Shown: positions 1 to 8,727 of the stretch, one piece after another
How the letters are laid out: each line of letters opens with the position of its first letter
Numbering within the stretch: position 1 is the first letter of the stretch
Origin: Hydractinia symbiolongicarpus
Taxonomy: Eukaryota > Cnidaria > Hydrozoa > Anthoathecata > Hydractiniidae
Direction of reading: 5' to 3'
Assembly: GCF_029227915.1 (NCBI RefSeq)
Contig: NC_079885.1
Location: forward strand, 11,397,001-11,461,000
DNA length: 64,000 nucleotides
The notes under the pieces: model-generated
What the model was told of the DNA's origin: nothing
The model's database searches: none
What the model saw: the letters and a program-made list of their open reading frames with translations, nothing else
Translations under genes and position numbers: made by a program

Positions 1-219
1 ATCGATTGGTATAACCATCAACGAGAGCTGAAAAGGCAAGCTGGAGAGAGCTTGAAGGAGCTCGATGAAGGTATGAGGGAGTACTATATCGCAACGATCG
101 AGAAGGCTCCTAAGTTATCCGACTTCTACACGCCCAACAAACAGCAACAGGACGGTGAGCTAACGTTCATCGTTGGATCCTTAGCCCTCCTTGGTTTTGC
201 AGTGTACAAATGGAGGTAA
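1..219 (+). CDS. C-terminal part of a Polinton membrane protein
   Basis: The frame is open from the first base and ends at TAA 217-219, giving 72 residues of a protein that starts outside the window. The first part is charged and helical (RELKRQAGESLKELDEGM). The last 20 or so residues form one hydrophobic segment (FIVGSLALLGFAVY) followed by a short basic tail KWR, so this looks like a tail-anchored or single-pass membrane protein. It ends 16 bases before the integrase start on the same strand, consistent with Polinton gene packing. I do not recognise a family. A small virion membrane protein is possible but is inference from position only. Confidence 0.6.
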   Translation: MDWYNHQRELKRQAGESLKELDEGMREYYIATIEKAPKLSDFYTPNKQQQDGELTFIVGSLALLGFAVYKWR

Positions 220-235
220 TCGACATGTAATAAAC

Positions 236-361
236 ATGTCGAAACATATCATTACTCCAGAAGAAGCGAAAAAATTAAGCAGTATTTACTATACCCCTGA
301 AAATTTATGGACTGGTCGGAAGGCTGATAAATTGCTCGCTGAGCTCAGTGGACTACCTTTG
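236..361 (+). pseudogene. Polinton integrase, N-terminal fragment (cut by LINE insertion)
   Basis: Starts at ATG 236 and encodes about 42 residues (begins MSKHIITPEEAKKL, ends near LLAELSGLP). It then runs into a poly-T tract that is the tail of a LINE inserted on the opposite strand. The rest of the integrase resumes after the LINE at about 3094. The N-terminal part is typical of Polinton integrases, which precede the catalytic domain with a short helical DNA-binding region. The choice of ATG 236 rests on the typical N-terminus; an in-frame TTG further upstream would add residues that overlap the preceding gene. Confidence 0.75.
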
Positions 362-362
362 A

Positions 363-3093
363 TTTTTTTTTTTTTTTTTTTTGATTTTCTCTTTATTTAA
401 CGTCGATAGATACAATAGTATTTAAATAACTAATTTAAATCGACAACAAAACGTAAAACAAGGCAAACAGCGATAAAAAATAAGAAAAATAAATAAATAA
501 ATAAGTAAAGTTAAAATATGTATGGTATATCCATGCATATTTTACAGGTGCAAACATCACCTTCCCAAAATTTTATTGAGCTACGGAAGGCTTCGAGAGA
601 AGGAGCATTCTTTGTAGCGTCAGGCACAGATATCCATAGCTTCCCTGCAATATTTGATAAAGTATTTAAGCCATAGTACGTTGTCCGACAAGTTGGTCGC
701 CTGATCAAATTAAAGCAACGAAGGTTGTACTTGTTTTCCCTAACAGAAAATATCTCGTTCATATATAGAGGTGACAATCCATTTAAAAATTTGTAAACCT
801 CTTTCATTAAATTCTGTAAATTGATGATGTGAATATTTTTAACATTACATAAAGATAAAAGTTCATCGTAACTGCCATTTATATCGTCCTGTATGATTCT
901 TAGACAACGTTCATGAATACGATTGATTCGATTATTTGCAACTTTTCCACAAAACATCCATACTAAGGGACAGTAAGAAAACTGAGACAAAATAAATGAA
1001 TTGAAGAGAAAACGCTTCATCTTGGGTGTCAAAAAGGAAGATATCCTTTGAAGCACGTTGAGTTTCCTACTAGCCTTATTACAGATGTTTTTGACATGCG
1101 AATGAAAGTTTAGTCTCGAGTCAATCGTAACACCAAGAAGCACTACAGACGATTTACACGCAATTTTCAAATGGTTAAATATCAAACTTTCATCGTGATG
1201 ACCTAATACAATATATTGATACTTTTTCAAATTTATTGCTAAGTAATTTTCATAAAACCAATTATTAACTATGACCAAATTAGTAAGCAGTGTTTGTTTT
1301 ACATCTTCTAATGAATTTTCACAAGCATATAAGGTGTTATCATCTGCAAAGTTACAAAGGGATGATTGAATAATGAACCAGAATAAATCGTTTATAGAAT
1401 AATTGAAGAAAGGAGGTCCTAAGATTGATCCTTGTGGAACTCCAACTTGAAGAGGAAGCCATTCGCTAAAAGAAGAATTTATTCTGGTTCTCTGAAAACG
1501 ATTTTTCAAGTATGAGTGAATAAATAATAAAGAAGATTCAGAAAAACCATAGGCATGCAGCTTTGCAATAAGCAAATCATGGTTGATAGTATCAAAAGCT
1601 TTTGAAAGGTCCATTAGCACTGCTCCAACTACACCCTTATTATCAAGTGTGCTTTTCCATTGTTCAATCATTCGAATGAGAGCATATTGTGTATTATAAC
1701 CCTTTCTGAAGCCTGATAGATGAGGGCTGAGTTTGTCATGCATAAAAGTGTGCATTTGATTAAGAATAATTCTTTCAAAAACCTTTGATAAACAGGGAAG
1801 CAAGCTAACAGGTCTATAGTTCTCCTTATCATTACAGTCATCCTTCTTAAAAACAGGTATAACCTCTGCAAGTTTTAAATCATCAGGAAAAATATTAGAC
1901 TGTAAACAAAAATTTATAATATTAGTGAGGATAGGAACAAAGATATGAATAAACTTTTTCAACATAAAAACTGGAAAATCACCACTAACAGAAGATTTCT
2001 TTGCATCCATGTCTTTGGTGACTTTGAGAACATCAGGCTGTTCAACCAGCGAAAAATAGAACTTTTCATCATAACCCACATTTTCACGAATTTTCAAAAT
2101 ACTGATGTGATTAGTATACGAGTGGATTGCATCGTGAATGGTTGCTGTATGTGTATCATCGTTTGGTTTGATTGGTAAATTTTTCGTGATGTTGGTGTAA
2201 TATTCATTGAAGATTTTGCATAACTTTTGTTCGTCGGTGACTATCTTTTCTTTCTCGATTAAGATAATTTTGTTGGTGTTATAACTAACGTTTGAAAACA
2301 ATGGCTTGACAGACTTCCAGAACTTTTTATTATCAGTAATGCTTGTCATACGTAAACCCTTGAAATACGAACGTCTGGTTTTTCGTAATAAGGAAACACA
2401 GTAGTTTCTCTGTCTAGTGAAGTTGGACCAATTTTCTTTTGATCGTGATTTGTTATATATGCGACGAAGTTTGGATCTGTGCATAATAGCTTTGCGAAGC
2501 TCCTTGGTGATAAAAGGTGCGTTATTGAATCTTAGTATTTTCTTTTTCAATGGTGCAAAATGGTTTAGCGTAGACGTGATGCATAAATTGAATTGGTTAA
2601 AGTCGTAATTGTTCTCAAGTAATTTCAAAAAGTTCATTGATAATGTTCTTTCAAAATCAAAGTAGTCAATTTTGTTGTAATTTCTGTAGTGTTTCACAAT
2701 TGGGTCGCCTTTAATCACGTTCATTCTCATCACACTTCCAACAAATAAATGCCAATCTGATATGCCAGTTTCGATTGTTACACTATTTTTAAAGAAATTT
2801 GGTTGATTTGTTAATATGTGATCAATGCAAGAAGGCGAAGTACTTGACTTAAAGCAGGTTGGTGATTTGATTAGTCTATGGAGGTCGTATGTTGAAATGA
2901 AGTTATCGAAATCTGTGTCACTTATTTCCATGTTTAAATCACCCATAATTATGATGTTTTCGTGATAGTTGAGATGTGAAATCAATACATTTGCGATTTG
3001 AGTTAAAAAGTAGTAATTTTTTTGTAACGGTGGTTTGTATGCACCGATTAAAAGCCATTTGCGTTTTCGAAGATTTATTTCGACAACTAAAAC
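363..3093 (-). mobile_element. 5'-truncated non-LTR retrotransposon (Jockey/CR1-like) inserted in the integrase
   Basis: On the minus strand the element ends in an AATAAA signal followed by about 20 A (seen as T at 363-382). The open frame runs from 3093 down to 511, and the endonuclease N-terminus is missing, so the element is truncated at its 5' end as usual after target-primed reverse transcription. The 3' untranslated part is 383-510. The insertion splits the Polinton integrase between residues of one reading frame, which fixes both ends within a few bases. An 18-bp tandem duplication sits exactly at the 5' junction. Clade assignment (Jockey or CR1 group) is by motif resemblance and is not firm. 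Confidence 0.88.
511..3093 (-). CDS. LINE endonuclease-reverse transcriptase, N-terminally truncated
   Basis: The frame is open from the truncation point and includes the end of an apurinic-type endonuclease (WLLIGAYKPP, then GDLN and a degenerate SDWH where SDHH is usual). A linker follows, then reverse transcriptase with motifs LMDLSKAFDTINHD (catalytic Asp), GVPQGSILGP and FADDNTLYA (catalytic DD), and a C-terminal region with FSYCPLVWMFC. An internal ATG at 2985 is not the true start, because the frame continues upstream to the 5' truncation at about 3093. RT residues are intact, so this copy is relatively young, but the missing endonuclease start means it cannot move on its own. Confidence 0.85.
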   Translation of the reverse strand, partial: VLVVEINLRKRKWLLIGAYKPPLQKNYYFLTQIANVLISHLNYHENIIIMGDLNMEISDTDFDNFISTYDLHRLIKSPTCFKSSTSPSCIDHILTNQPNFFKNSVTIETGISDWHLFVGSVMRMNVIKGDPIVKHYRNYNKIDYFDFERTLSMNFLKLLENNYDFNQFNLCITSTLNHFAPLKKKILRFNNAPFITKELRKAIMHRSKLRRIYNKSRSKENWSNFTRQRNYCVSLLRKTRRSYFKGLRMTSITDNKKFWKSVKPLFSNVSYNTNKIILIEKEKIVTDEQKLCKIFNEYYTNITKNLPIKPNDDTHTATIHDAIHSYTNHISILKIRENVGYDEKFYFSLVEQPDVLKVTKDMDAKKSSVSGDFPVFMLKKFIHIFVPILTNIINFCLQSNIFPDDLKLAEVIPVFKKDDCNDKENYRPVSLLPCLSKVFERIILNQMHTFMHDKLSPHLSGFRKGYNTQYALIRMIEQWKSTLDNKGVVGAVLMDLSKAFDTINHDLLIAKLHAYGFSESSLLFIHSYLKNRFQRTRINSSFSEWLPLQVGVPQGSILGPPFFNYSINDLFWFIIQSSLCNFADDNTLYACENSLEDVKQTLLTNLVIVNNWFYENYLAINLKKYQYIVLGHHDESLIFNHLKIACKSSVVLLGVTIDSRLNFHSHVKNICNKASRKLNVLQRISSFLTPKMKRFLFNSFILSQFSYCPLVWMFCGKVANNRINRIHERCLRIIQDDINGSYDELLSLCNVKNIHIINLQNLMKEVYKFLNGLSPLYMNEIFSVRENKYNLRCFNLIRRPTCRTTYYGLNTLSNIAGKLWISVPDATKNAPSLEAFRSSIKFWEGDVCTCKICMDIPYIF

Positions 3094-3111
3094 TATTTCG
3101 ACAACTAAAAC
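3076..3111. repeat. 18-bp tandem duplication at the LINE 5' junction
   Basis: TATTTCGACAACTAAAAC occurs at 3076-3093 and again, identically, at 3094-3111. The first copy is still translated as part of the LINE endonuclease and the second abuts resumed integrase sequence. It may have arisen by template slippage when the 5' end of the LINE was joined. Confidence 0.85.
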
Positions 3112-3984
3112 CTAAAAAGAAAGTCGTACACTGGCTATCTCGTCAGTTGCTCTGGCTCAGACATATCAAGGGGCCCAAGCGCATCAACTACTCGCATTTT
3201 ACAATCACAAGGCCTAATGAAATGCACCAATTTGATTTGATCTACATGCCTCATGACAAAGTTTACAGCAACGTATACAAATATATCCTTACAGGGATCG
3301 ATGTAGCCTCGCGCTACAAGGTAGCTAGACCATTGAGAACGAAGAAGGCCAGCGAAGTCGCTGACATGATCAAGGACATTTACAAAGCAGGACCTTTACG
3401 CTATCCGAAGATCTTCCAGTGCGACAACGGTAGTGAGTTCAAGTCAGATGTGACAAAAACTGCTAGAGGGCGTCTAGATTAAACGCGCAACCACCAAATA
3501 TCATCATACGTTCACAGCCTTTGTCGAGTCCTATAACAAGGTGCTCGCTGAGAGACTGTTCAAGTCCCAGGATGCACAAGAGTTGGTCACTGATGAGACC
3601 AGTACCACATGGGTGAAACATCTGTACACTATCGTGAAAAGTCTCAACGGCACCAAGACTGCCATTATCGGTATGAAACCCAACAAGGCAATCAAGCTAG
3701 ATGAAGTCCCACTTACGAAAGACCCGCGGCCTGAAGAAAAGCCGTTACCTGAGGACGGTCTTTACTTGTACCTGCTGCAGCCTGGAGAAGAGCATGGTGA
3801 TGCGAAAAGACGTGCAACGGACGCTTGGTGGAGCAAAAAGACGTATAGACTCGACCGCATCGAGGCGGGTAGCCGTCTGTTGTACTATCTTGCAGGTGGG
3901 CCCGAACGTAGTTTTGTGGCAGAAGAGCTCATGCTAATCCCAGAGGATGTCGAAGTACCTCCAGAGCATGCGAAACAATGGTAA
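3094..3984 (+). pseudogene. Polinton integrase, catalytic and C-terminal part (frameshifted)
   Basis: Continuation of the integrase begun at 236. The RNase H-fold core shows all three acidic residues: Asp in HQFDLIYMP, Asp in QCDNGSEFK and Glu in FVESYNKVLAERL. The C-terminal part contains the Polinton-typical blocks GMKPNKAIKLDEVPL, EDGLYLYLLQPGEEH and VAEELMLIPEDVE and ends at TAA near 3982. The frame is broken once at about 3460 (plus a nearby stop) between the second Asp and the Glu, so the two open pieces 3094-3480 and 3484-3984 lie in different frames. Together with the LINE this makes three separate lesions. The enzyme would insert Polinton DNA into the host genome. Confidence 0.88.
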
Positions 3985-4058
3985 ATTTCTCGAGCCGAGG
4001 GTCATTTCACCGGCTCCCCCGTACCGGGAGGGAACCGCTCAGTTAATACCCATAAGCG

Positions 4059-4087
4059 TAGTTAATGTGAACCTGTGGCTCACATTA
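4059..4087. terminator. 29-bp repeat containing a hairpin, copy 1
   Basis: An identical 29-bp sequence occurs here and at 5617-5645. Its core has arms TAATGTGA and TCACATTA around ACCTGTGGC, where CC/GG can also pair, giving a compact hairpin. Copy 1 lies between the convergent 3' ends of the integrase (plus) and the 4126-4609 gene (minus), a natural place for transcript 3' ends. A terminator or 3'-processing role is inference from structure and position. Confidence 0.4.
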
Positions 4088-4125
4088 CCAACATAAAGTC
4101 TTAGTCATCCTCGGAGTCCTTAGAG

Positions 4126-4609
4126 TCAGTGATGAAGGCGGGTATAATCATAAGGTTGTAGGGTATAGAATGGATAGCCATAGACGATTCCCTTGATAAC
4201 ATTTGGCTCGCTATCAAGGTCAATGATGTCAACCAATGCCCTGTCATCGATTCGAATGTTGAGTATGTCGCCAATTTTCTCCAAGTCCGCCAGATCGGAG
4301 AGCCTTATGTCCTTATCCTTGATAATCTCGTAGCATCGCATGCCCCACTTGTTCACCTCAGCGGAAACAATATGCAGACCCCTGCGATCCTCGATATCGT
4401 ATTCGAGCACTTCATCCTCCTCCTCACAGGGAATTGTTGCCCACGGCTAGAAGCTCGTCATCATCTGGATATACAAACCCCTCGTAGTATGGTCCATTTC
4501 TAAATCTAAAATTTTCCAAACACTGTAAACAATAACCGGTAGTAGATCCTGCCTTGATGCAGCATCTCAGCACAGGTACCTGAATATCGTAAAAGTTTCT
4601 AAGTTGCAA
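4126..4609 (-). pseudogene. Polinton hypothetical protein, probably one gene with a frameshift
   Basis: Two minus-strand open pieces, 4609-4424 and 4410-4126, follow each other with only 13 bases between and a change of frame. The first has a cysteine pair motif (CCIKAGSTTGYCLQC) and ends in an acidic stretch DDDELLAV. The acidic character continues in the second frame (EEEDEVLEYD), which then runs to RLHH at the stop. One base gained or lost near 4420 would explain the pair. No ATG is visible at the 5' end; the first usable codon is TTG at 4609. I recognise no family; the Cys motif could bind zinc. It lies between the integrase and the BRO gene. Confidence 0.45.
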
Positions 4610-4729
4610 GCTCTTTTTTTTCTTAAAGTGTTAACTATCTTTTAACACTTGAAGTGGTCACGAAAGCTTCGTCCATATGAGTAGTGTATGATATCCGTCT
4701 CCGCAGGAGCACGAGTTACAAAAAAAATC

Positions 4730-5542
4730 CTAGATCTCGGCAAGCTCCATCAATCTCTGATGTGTATAATTACGACCTATTCGAAAGTGCCTTGGACGTT
4801 CGGGATTTATTTCGATGCGTCCACGCTCTCGGAGCCAGTTGCAATGTACAATGGCATTTGGAGTTTCTGCAAGAACGACGAGTTGACCGTTGGGATGATC
4901 TGTTAACTTGTTGCGAATCTTTTGCGCTACATAGCCTTGTTGCCCACATATAGCGACATACGGATATTCATCATCGTTATTCTTTTGGTTTATAACCATC
5001 CCGTTATCCTTTCTAGGGTCTTCAAGGTGAGAAACGGCTCGCTTATGCAGTTCTTCAATTTCTTGCTCTTGTACGGCTATCATTCCCTCGAGGTCGTCAA
5101 CATCTTCCTCTAGTTTAAGAATTTGACGATCTTTGTCCTCCAAGTCGTCGTTGAGCAGAGCCAGCGCCGCTTGATTTTCTTCTACAATTCCAGCAAGCTT
5201 GCGGACCTCTCGAGGTAAAACCTCTCCAACAACCCAATCCAAAAATGCTGCTGCTTCAGGTCTGCCACACCTCAAGAGGAAGCAATAAAGGCCTGGTTCC
5301 GTCAGTAAAACTGTATCTTGCTGGGGGTGGACAGATCTGTCCACCCTCTGGAGCTCAACAACAACGTCACTTTTCCGTATTTTGTACTTGTTGGGAAGAA
5401 GTCTCTGAATAGCTTTTACTCCCGCTTCCCGCTTATAGCCCGCGGCTCTCCAAACATCGGAGGCTACGATGCATTGACCTTTATCCTGAACAAAGAATGA
5501 TCGGACTTGCTTTCCTTTAAAGTAATCAACCACAAGAGACAT
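4730..5542 (-). CDS. BRO-N domain protein with coiled coil and virus-type C-terminal domain
   Basis: An intact 270-residue frame from ATG 5542. Residues about 10-115 match the BRO N-terminal DNA-binding domain: VRSFFVQDKGQCIVASDVWR, then LLTEPGLYCFLLRCGRPEA and AFLDWVVGEVLPREVRK. Residues about 120-165 are a coiled coil rich in Leu, Glu and Asp. The C-terminal 80 residues (starting YPYVAICGQQGYVAQK, ending RLMELAEI) look like the small domain that follows BRO-N in large DNA viruses; I cannot name it firmly. BRO proteins bind DNA and are widespread in baculoviruses, nucleocytoplasmic viruses and phages. It is the largest undamaged Polinton gene here, while its neighbours are broken. Confidence 0.85.
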   Translation of the reverse strand: MSLVVDYFKGKQVRSFFVQDKGQCIVASDVWRAAGYKREAGVKAIQRLLPNKYKIRKSDVVVELQRVDRSVHPQQDTVLLTEPGLYCFLLRCGRPEAAAFLDWVVGEVLPREVRKLAGIVEENQAALALLNDDLEDKDRQILKLEEDVDDLEGMIAVQEQEIEELHKRAVSHLEDPRKDNGMVINQKNNDDEYPYVAICGQQGYVAQKIRNKLTDHPNGQLVVLAETPNAIVHCNWLRERGRIEINPERPRHFRIGRNYTHQRLMELAEI

Positions 5543-5927
5543 TTTGCTTGTGAGTTTTTGGAATTCCCGGGATCATGTTGCATGGACGGTGCTCTTGATT
5601 TTGAAACAACATGTGCTAGTTAATGTGAACCTGTGGCTCACATTAATACTTACCTCGTCCCCAGGGCACCATCTAATGGGACAAAGCCGTCGTGCTATAT
5701 ATAAGTGCTCGCAGTCTACCTCGAATATAGGGGTCTCTTGTATTGCTTTCCATCTACCTGAGTCCCTCGAGAGAGATGAAGATATCGTAGGGATTGCCGT
5801 TGTTATTTCTGAGCTGGTTGCGGGTTTGTTTAAAACGGGCTGGAAGGGATCTGAAAAGACGATTTATCTCCATATTTTTCATCTTTTAGTTTTGGAATAA
5901 TTCCAAACAGGTTGCTTGGGACAGAAC
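5543..5927. other. Polinton intergenic region with second hairpin repeat
   Basis: No gene is supported between the BRO start and the ATPase stop. It contains the second copy of the 29-bp hairpin repeat (5617-5645) and a CTATATATAAG motif near 5695. Short open frames here are not conserved with anything I recognise. Confidence 0.5.
5617..5645. terminator. 29-bp repeat containing a hairpin, copy 2
   Basis: Identical to 4059-4087, with arms TAATGTGA/TCACATTA. It lies about 75 bases upstream of the BRO start codon and about 280 bases beyond the ATPase stop on the minus strand, so it could serve the ATPase transcript 3' end or the BRO promoter. Its function is inferred only. Confidence 0.4.
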
Positions 5928-6516
5928 TCAAAAAATTTTCCAAGTCCTGGGGTGCTCCAGTCTTACGTACAAGCAAGCGTGCTTGGACTTTTTGAGCTGA
6001 GCCTTGATGTTTTCCCAGTCGCTGATCATGTTTGTTTTCTCGTCGATCAATTTCATGTCTGATCGTTCGTGGGGGTACCACATGAACAACTGCTTTTTTG
6101 CCTTCGAAGGTTCTTCGGGATGGCCGTGTAGCTTTGAGTGAGTAGCCAGAGACTGTGTTTGCGATGTCTACCACTGATGGCAAGCTCAAGCAAGGGCTGT
6201 CGCTTTTTATCGAGATCCTCGTTGGATATCATATCGTCAACGATAAACAACGTCTCTTCGCCCGCCAGCAATGACGACAGTTTTTAGATCCATTCGAACA
6301 GCTGCTCCTTGGGCTCCACCAGAAACACGTAGTCATCCCTCCATAGCGAGTATCTCTCTTGATGGGTCTTGTTCCAGCGGAGGGTAGGGCATAGAATAAC
6401 AATGTTGTCAAATGGGGCTTGTACTCGTTCTCAATCAAAGCCAGGACACGCTGCGTCTTGCCACAGCTTGTCGGTCCAGTAAAGATTGCTGCATGCGGTT
6501 CTTTGACAATGTCCAT
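5928..6516 (-). pseudogene. Polinton A32/FtsK-HerA-like DNA packaging ATPase, frameshifted
   Basis: Starts at ATG 6516 with Walker A GPTSCGKT at residues about 14-21. Walker B (LFIVDDM) and the conserved block LLELAISGRH ... LLTQSYTAIPKNLRRQ lie in a second frame (6271-6053). The last part, from LFMWYPHERSDMKLI to a stop at 5928, is in a third frame. The frame changes near 6420, 6285 and 6085, so no functional protein is made. In Polintons and related viruses this ATPase drives DNA into the capsid. The order of motifs and total length (about 195 codons) fit the family. Confidence 0.85.
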
Positions 6517-6577
6517 TTTAGTCTGAGGGTATTGCAGCGCTTTGGGTTTGCCTTAGGCAGACATAAACCTTGTAGAC

Positions 6578-6823
6578 TTACTTAGGCTTTGGTACGATAG
6601 ATGCCGGAATCCACCCCTTTGCTACCACAAATTCCCGCGAGCCTCGACCCGCTGAAAAGTAAGCAAACATCTTTAGCACGTCGCTGGTATCCATCTTGGT
6701 GCTGGGGCTAGAGATTCCCAGAAATTTCTTCCCGGTTATGGCGTAGGTGAACGTAAAGCCTAGATTCACGACTGTTTCATAGATCATGTCGATAATTTCT
6801 TTCTCCCGAGGGGTAACACTCAT
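6578..6823 (-). CDS. small hypothetical Polinton protein (81 aa)
   Basis: Intact frame from ATG 6823 to the stop at 6578. It begins MSVTPREKEIIDMIYETVVN and has no clear signal peptide or membrane segment; the middle FTFTYAITGKKFLGI is moderately hydrophobic. Its start lies only 11 bases from the stop of the next minus-strand gene (6834), as in a compact co-oriented Polinton gene block that continues into the ATPase. I do not recognise the family. Confidence 0.55.
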   Translation of the reverse strand: MSVTPREKEIIDMIYETVVNLGFTFTYAITGKKFLGISSPSTKMDTSDVLKMFAYFSAGRGSREFVVAKGWIPASIVPKPK

Positions 6824-6833
6824 TTATTATAGG

Positions 6834-7229
6834 TTATCGCATCTTGAAAATGTCGATATGACGCCCTTGCTCCTGCGGAGCCGCTAGGCGATCGCGTTGC
6901 TTTTGTGTGTGCTGCTGAGACGGCCCTTCCGCTGACACGGGCGCACGTACTTCTGTGGAGACGCTAGGCTTTTCAGCAGGCTTCTTACGTATGTAATAGA
7001 CTGCCACGCAAGCGCCAAGTACGGCAGCGAGACCTCCAGCGACATAGAGATATGCACTGAACTTGTGAGGACCTGCGATAGGTTCCTGACCCTCTTGCGA
7101 AGTACTTTTGCCCAAGTTCTTCTGTAAGTCAGCCTTGTTCTTGCGATTCCATTCTGCAAGTCTCTTGCCAGCAGCAACACGACCCTCATTCTTCTTGGTT
7201 ATGACTTGGTTAGATTGCTCCTCACTCAT
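6834..7229 (-). CDS. single-pass membrane protein of Polinton type (131 aa)
   Basis: Intact frame from ATG 7229. It has a polar, basic N-terminus with GRVAAGKRLAEWNRK, then one transmembrane segment (YLYVAGGLAAVLGACVAVYY, about residues 62-81) and a basic stop IRKK. A Pro/Gln/Ser-rich tail ends DIFKMR. The motif with VAAGKRLAEWNRKNK recurs in Polinton membrane proteins as I remember them, but no function is known to me. Neighbours at 6823 and 7322 are on the same strand. It could be a virion membrane component, by inference only. Confidence 0.65.
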   Translation of the reverse strand: MSEEQSNQVITKKNEGRVAAGKRLAEWNRKNKADLQKNLGKSTSQEGQEPIAGPHKFSAYLYVAGGLAAVLGACVAVYYIRKKPAEKPSVSTEVRAPVSAEGPSQQHTQKQRDRLAAPQEQGRHIDIFKMR

Positions 7230-7321
7230 TTATTTAATTGGAAAAATAGTAGTTTTAAACGACCGAAGGCACGTTTGGGCTAAATATCTGACTGCTCCTC
7301 ATTTCTTTTACATCAAGACGG

Positions 7322-7864
7322 CTAGATCTTGATCATACATCTGGAGGCCTTCAAACCGTTTCTGCCAGCGTATCTTATCGCGTTCTTATACGAGGTCCTC
7401 ACTAAATTACACGCCTGTGGTGGAAAGCGATCAGCTTCTGGTGTCAGAATTACCCAACCGCGTGAGCAGGAGTCACCGTAAATGCTGCACCAAGCTGTGT
7501 ACCGTGCTCTTGTTCTACCCATTTTCCCCTTGCTTATACGATCAATAATTTCACGATTGCTCATATGAAACTTCGAAAGACTGTTTCCCATCTTTTTCTT
7601 GCTGTTCGTCATCTCGCTTTTCATCTGTCTTGAACTTCACGGAGAGCTGAGTGTGATTAATAGTATGAGCAGAAATCAATAGTGGCGCTAGATATTTTCC
7701 AAAGGCAGAGTACACAAGGATCCCCAAATCTGCCATGGAGTCTTTAATGATGGGGTCCTCTTCGATGTCTTTTCTAAGTCCTTCGACAGAGTCGATTTTG
7801 ACGTAATTTCCCACAGCGTTAGCGTACAGGTTGATAGCATGCGTAAAGAGTTCCCTTGCGAGGG
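7322..7864 (-). pseudogene. Polinton hypothetical protein, two overlapping frames
   Basis: A minus-strand frame is open from about 7864 (ELFTHAINLYANAVGNYVKI, with no ATG and GTG at 7814) to 7551. A second frame, 7624-7322 (contains MGRTRARYTAWCSIYGD, ends SRCMIKI), overlaps its end. The two overlap in a Lys/Glu-rich stretch where a frameshift would join them. The first part is helical with alternating hydrophobics (LGILVYSAFGKYLAPLLISA). I recognise no family; a minor structural protein is possible. The start faces the divergent gene at 7886 across about 20 bases. Confidence 0.4.
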
Positions 7865-7885
7865 TTTTGTTTTGAAAAATAAAAA

Positions 7886-8215
7886 ATGATGAACGACATA
7901 GCCCTCACCGTAGCAATAATTCTTCCGTACGTCTTGATCATGCTCTACTTTTTGCGCTATAGAAGGGTATTAATAAAGATGAGTGAGATTACAGCTATAT
8001 TTGATGACACACCAGCAGAAGCCTTTCAAGCCAAAGAAAAACCGGCATACAATCGCCAGGCCTTGAAGGATGCGATAAGGCAAGGGAAATCGCATCTCTT
8101 ACCCAAAAAATGTACCGAAGGATTTGTCGACAAAGCTCCTGAGGAGGCGATCGAAAAAGCGTACGCGGACTGTGTTCAACGAGAGCTCCAAGATGAGGGA
8201 GAAAAACCGTCCTAG
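7886..8215 (+). CDS. small membrane-anchored Polinton protein (109 aa)
   Basis: Intact plus-strand frame from ATG 7886 to TAG 8213-8215. Residues 5-23 form one transmembrane segment (IALTVAIILPYVLIMLYFL) followed by a basic cluster RYRRVLIK, so the charged remainder is probably cytoplasmic or inside the virion. The rest is rich in Lys/Glu/Ala with a single Cys pair region (PKKCTEGF, ADCVQREL). It is divergent from the 7322-7864 gene. No family recognised. Confidence 0.6.
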   Translation: MMNDIALTVAIILPYVLIMLYFLRYRRVLIKMSEITAIFDDTPAEAFQAKEKPAYNRQALKDAIRQGKSHLLPKKCTEGFVDKAPEEAIEKAYADCVQRELQDEGEKPS

Positions 8216-8727
8216 GTTTTTGTTGTTTTTGTTGTTGTTGTTTGAACCCAGAGGGTTTTTGATTCTGTGAGACTCAGAGCCTTTGGTTCACCATATCCGA
8301 GGTGTTTTTCAGTGCTGTCCTGCTTTGCAGGCCTAGCGTACTTGCTCTTTATACTCTATACAGAATGTCGTGCTTGTACTACGCATTAACGAGACCCACC
8401 TTTTTAAGACTTTCAGAGACCGTTCCTAGCACTGACATTTAACCGGCATTTTGGCGCAATTTTTCCCGTCGTTTTTACTATAATTCGAGCTTCGTATATA
8501 AGCTATTCAGTATCACCTTGAGTACTACCTGTGTGAAAATTCACGCATCACTGGCTAGCTCGTTTGCGCATCATGCAGAAAACGTCTTGATTATTCAGAA
8601 ATGTGTTTATCATTTTTGAATGGATGAGGCAAATGAGTTTTATCTTGTTGCTACCGCGTTATACTGAATAGGAGAGACTCGAAGTTGCAAGAGAAAAAAA
8701 AACACAAATATTTTTTCAACGCGACAT
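8216..8727. other. Polinton non-coding stretch
   Basis: No gene is supported. It starts with a T/G-rich run (TTGTTGTTTTTGTTGTTGTT) right after the plus-strand stop, and holds a TATATAAG box near 8495 and short AT-rich sequence. It separates a plus-strand gene from the 3' end of the HNH gene, so it may carry both transcript ends. Confidence 0.4.
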
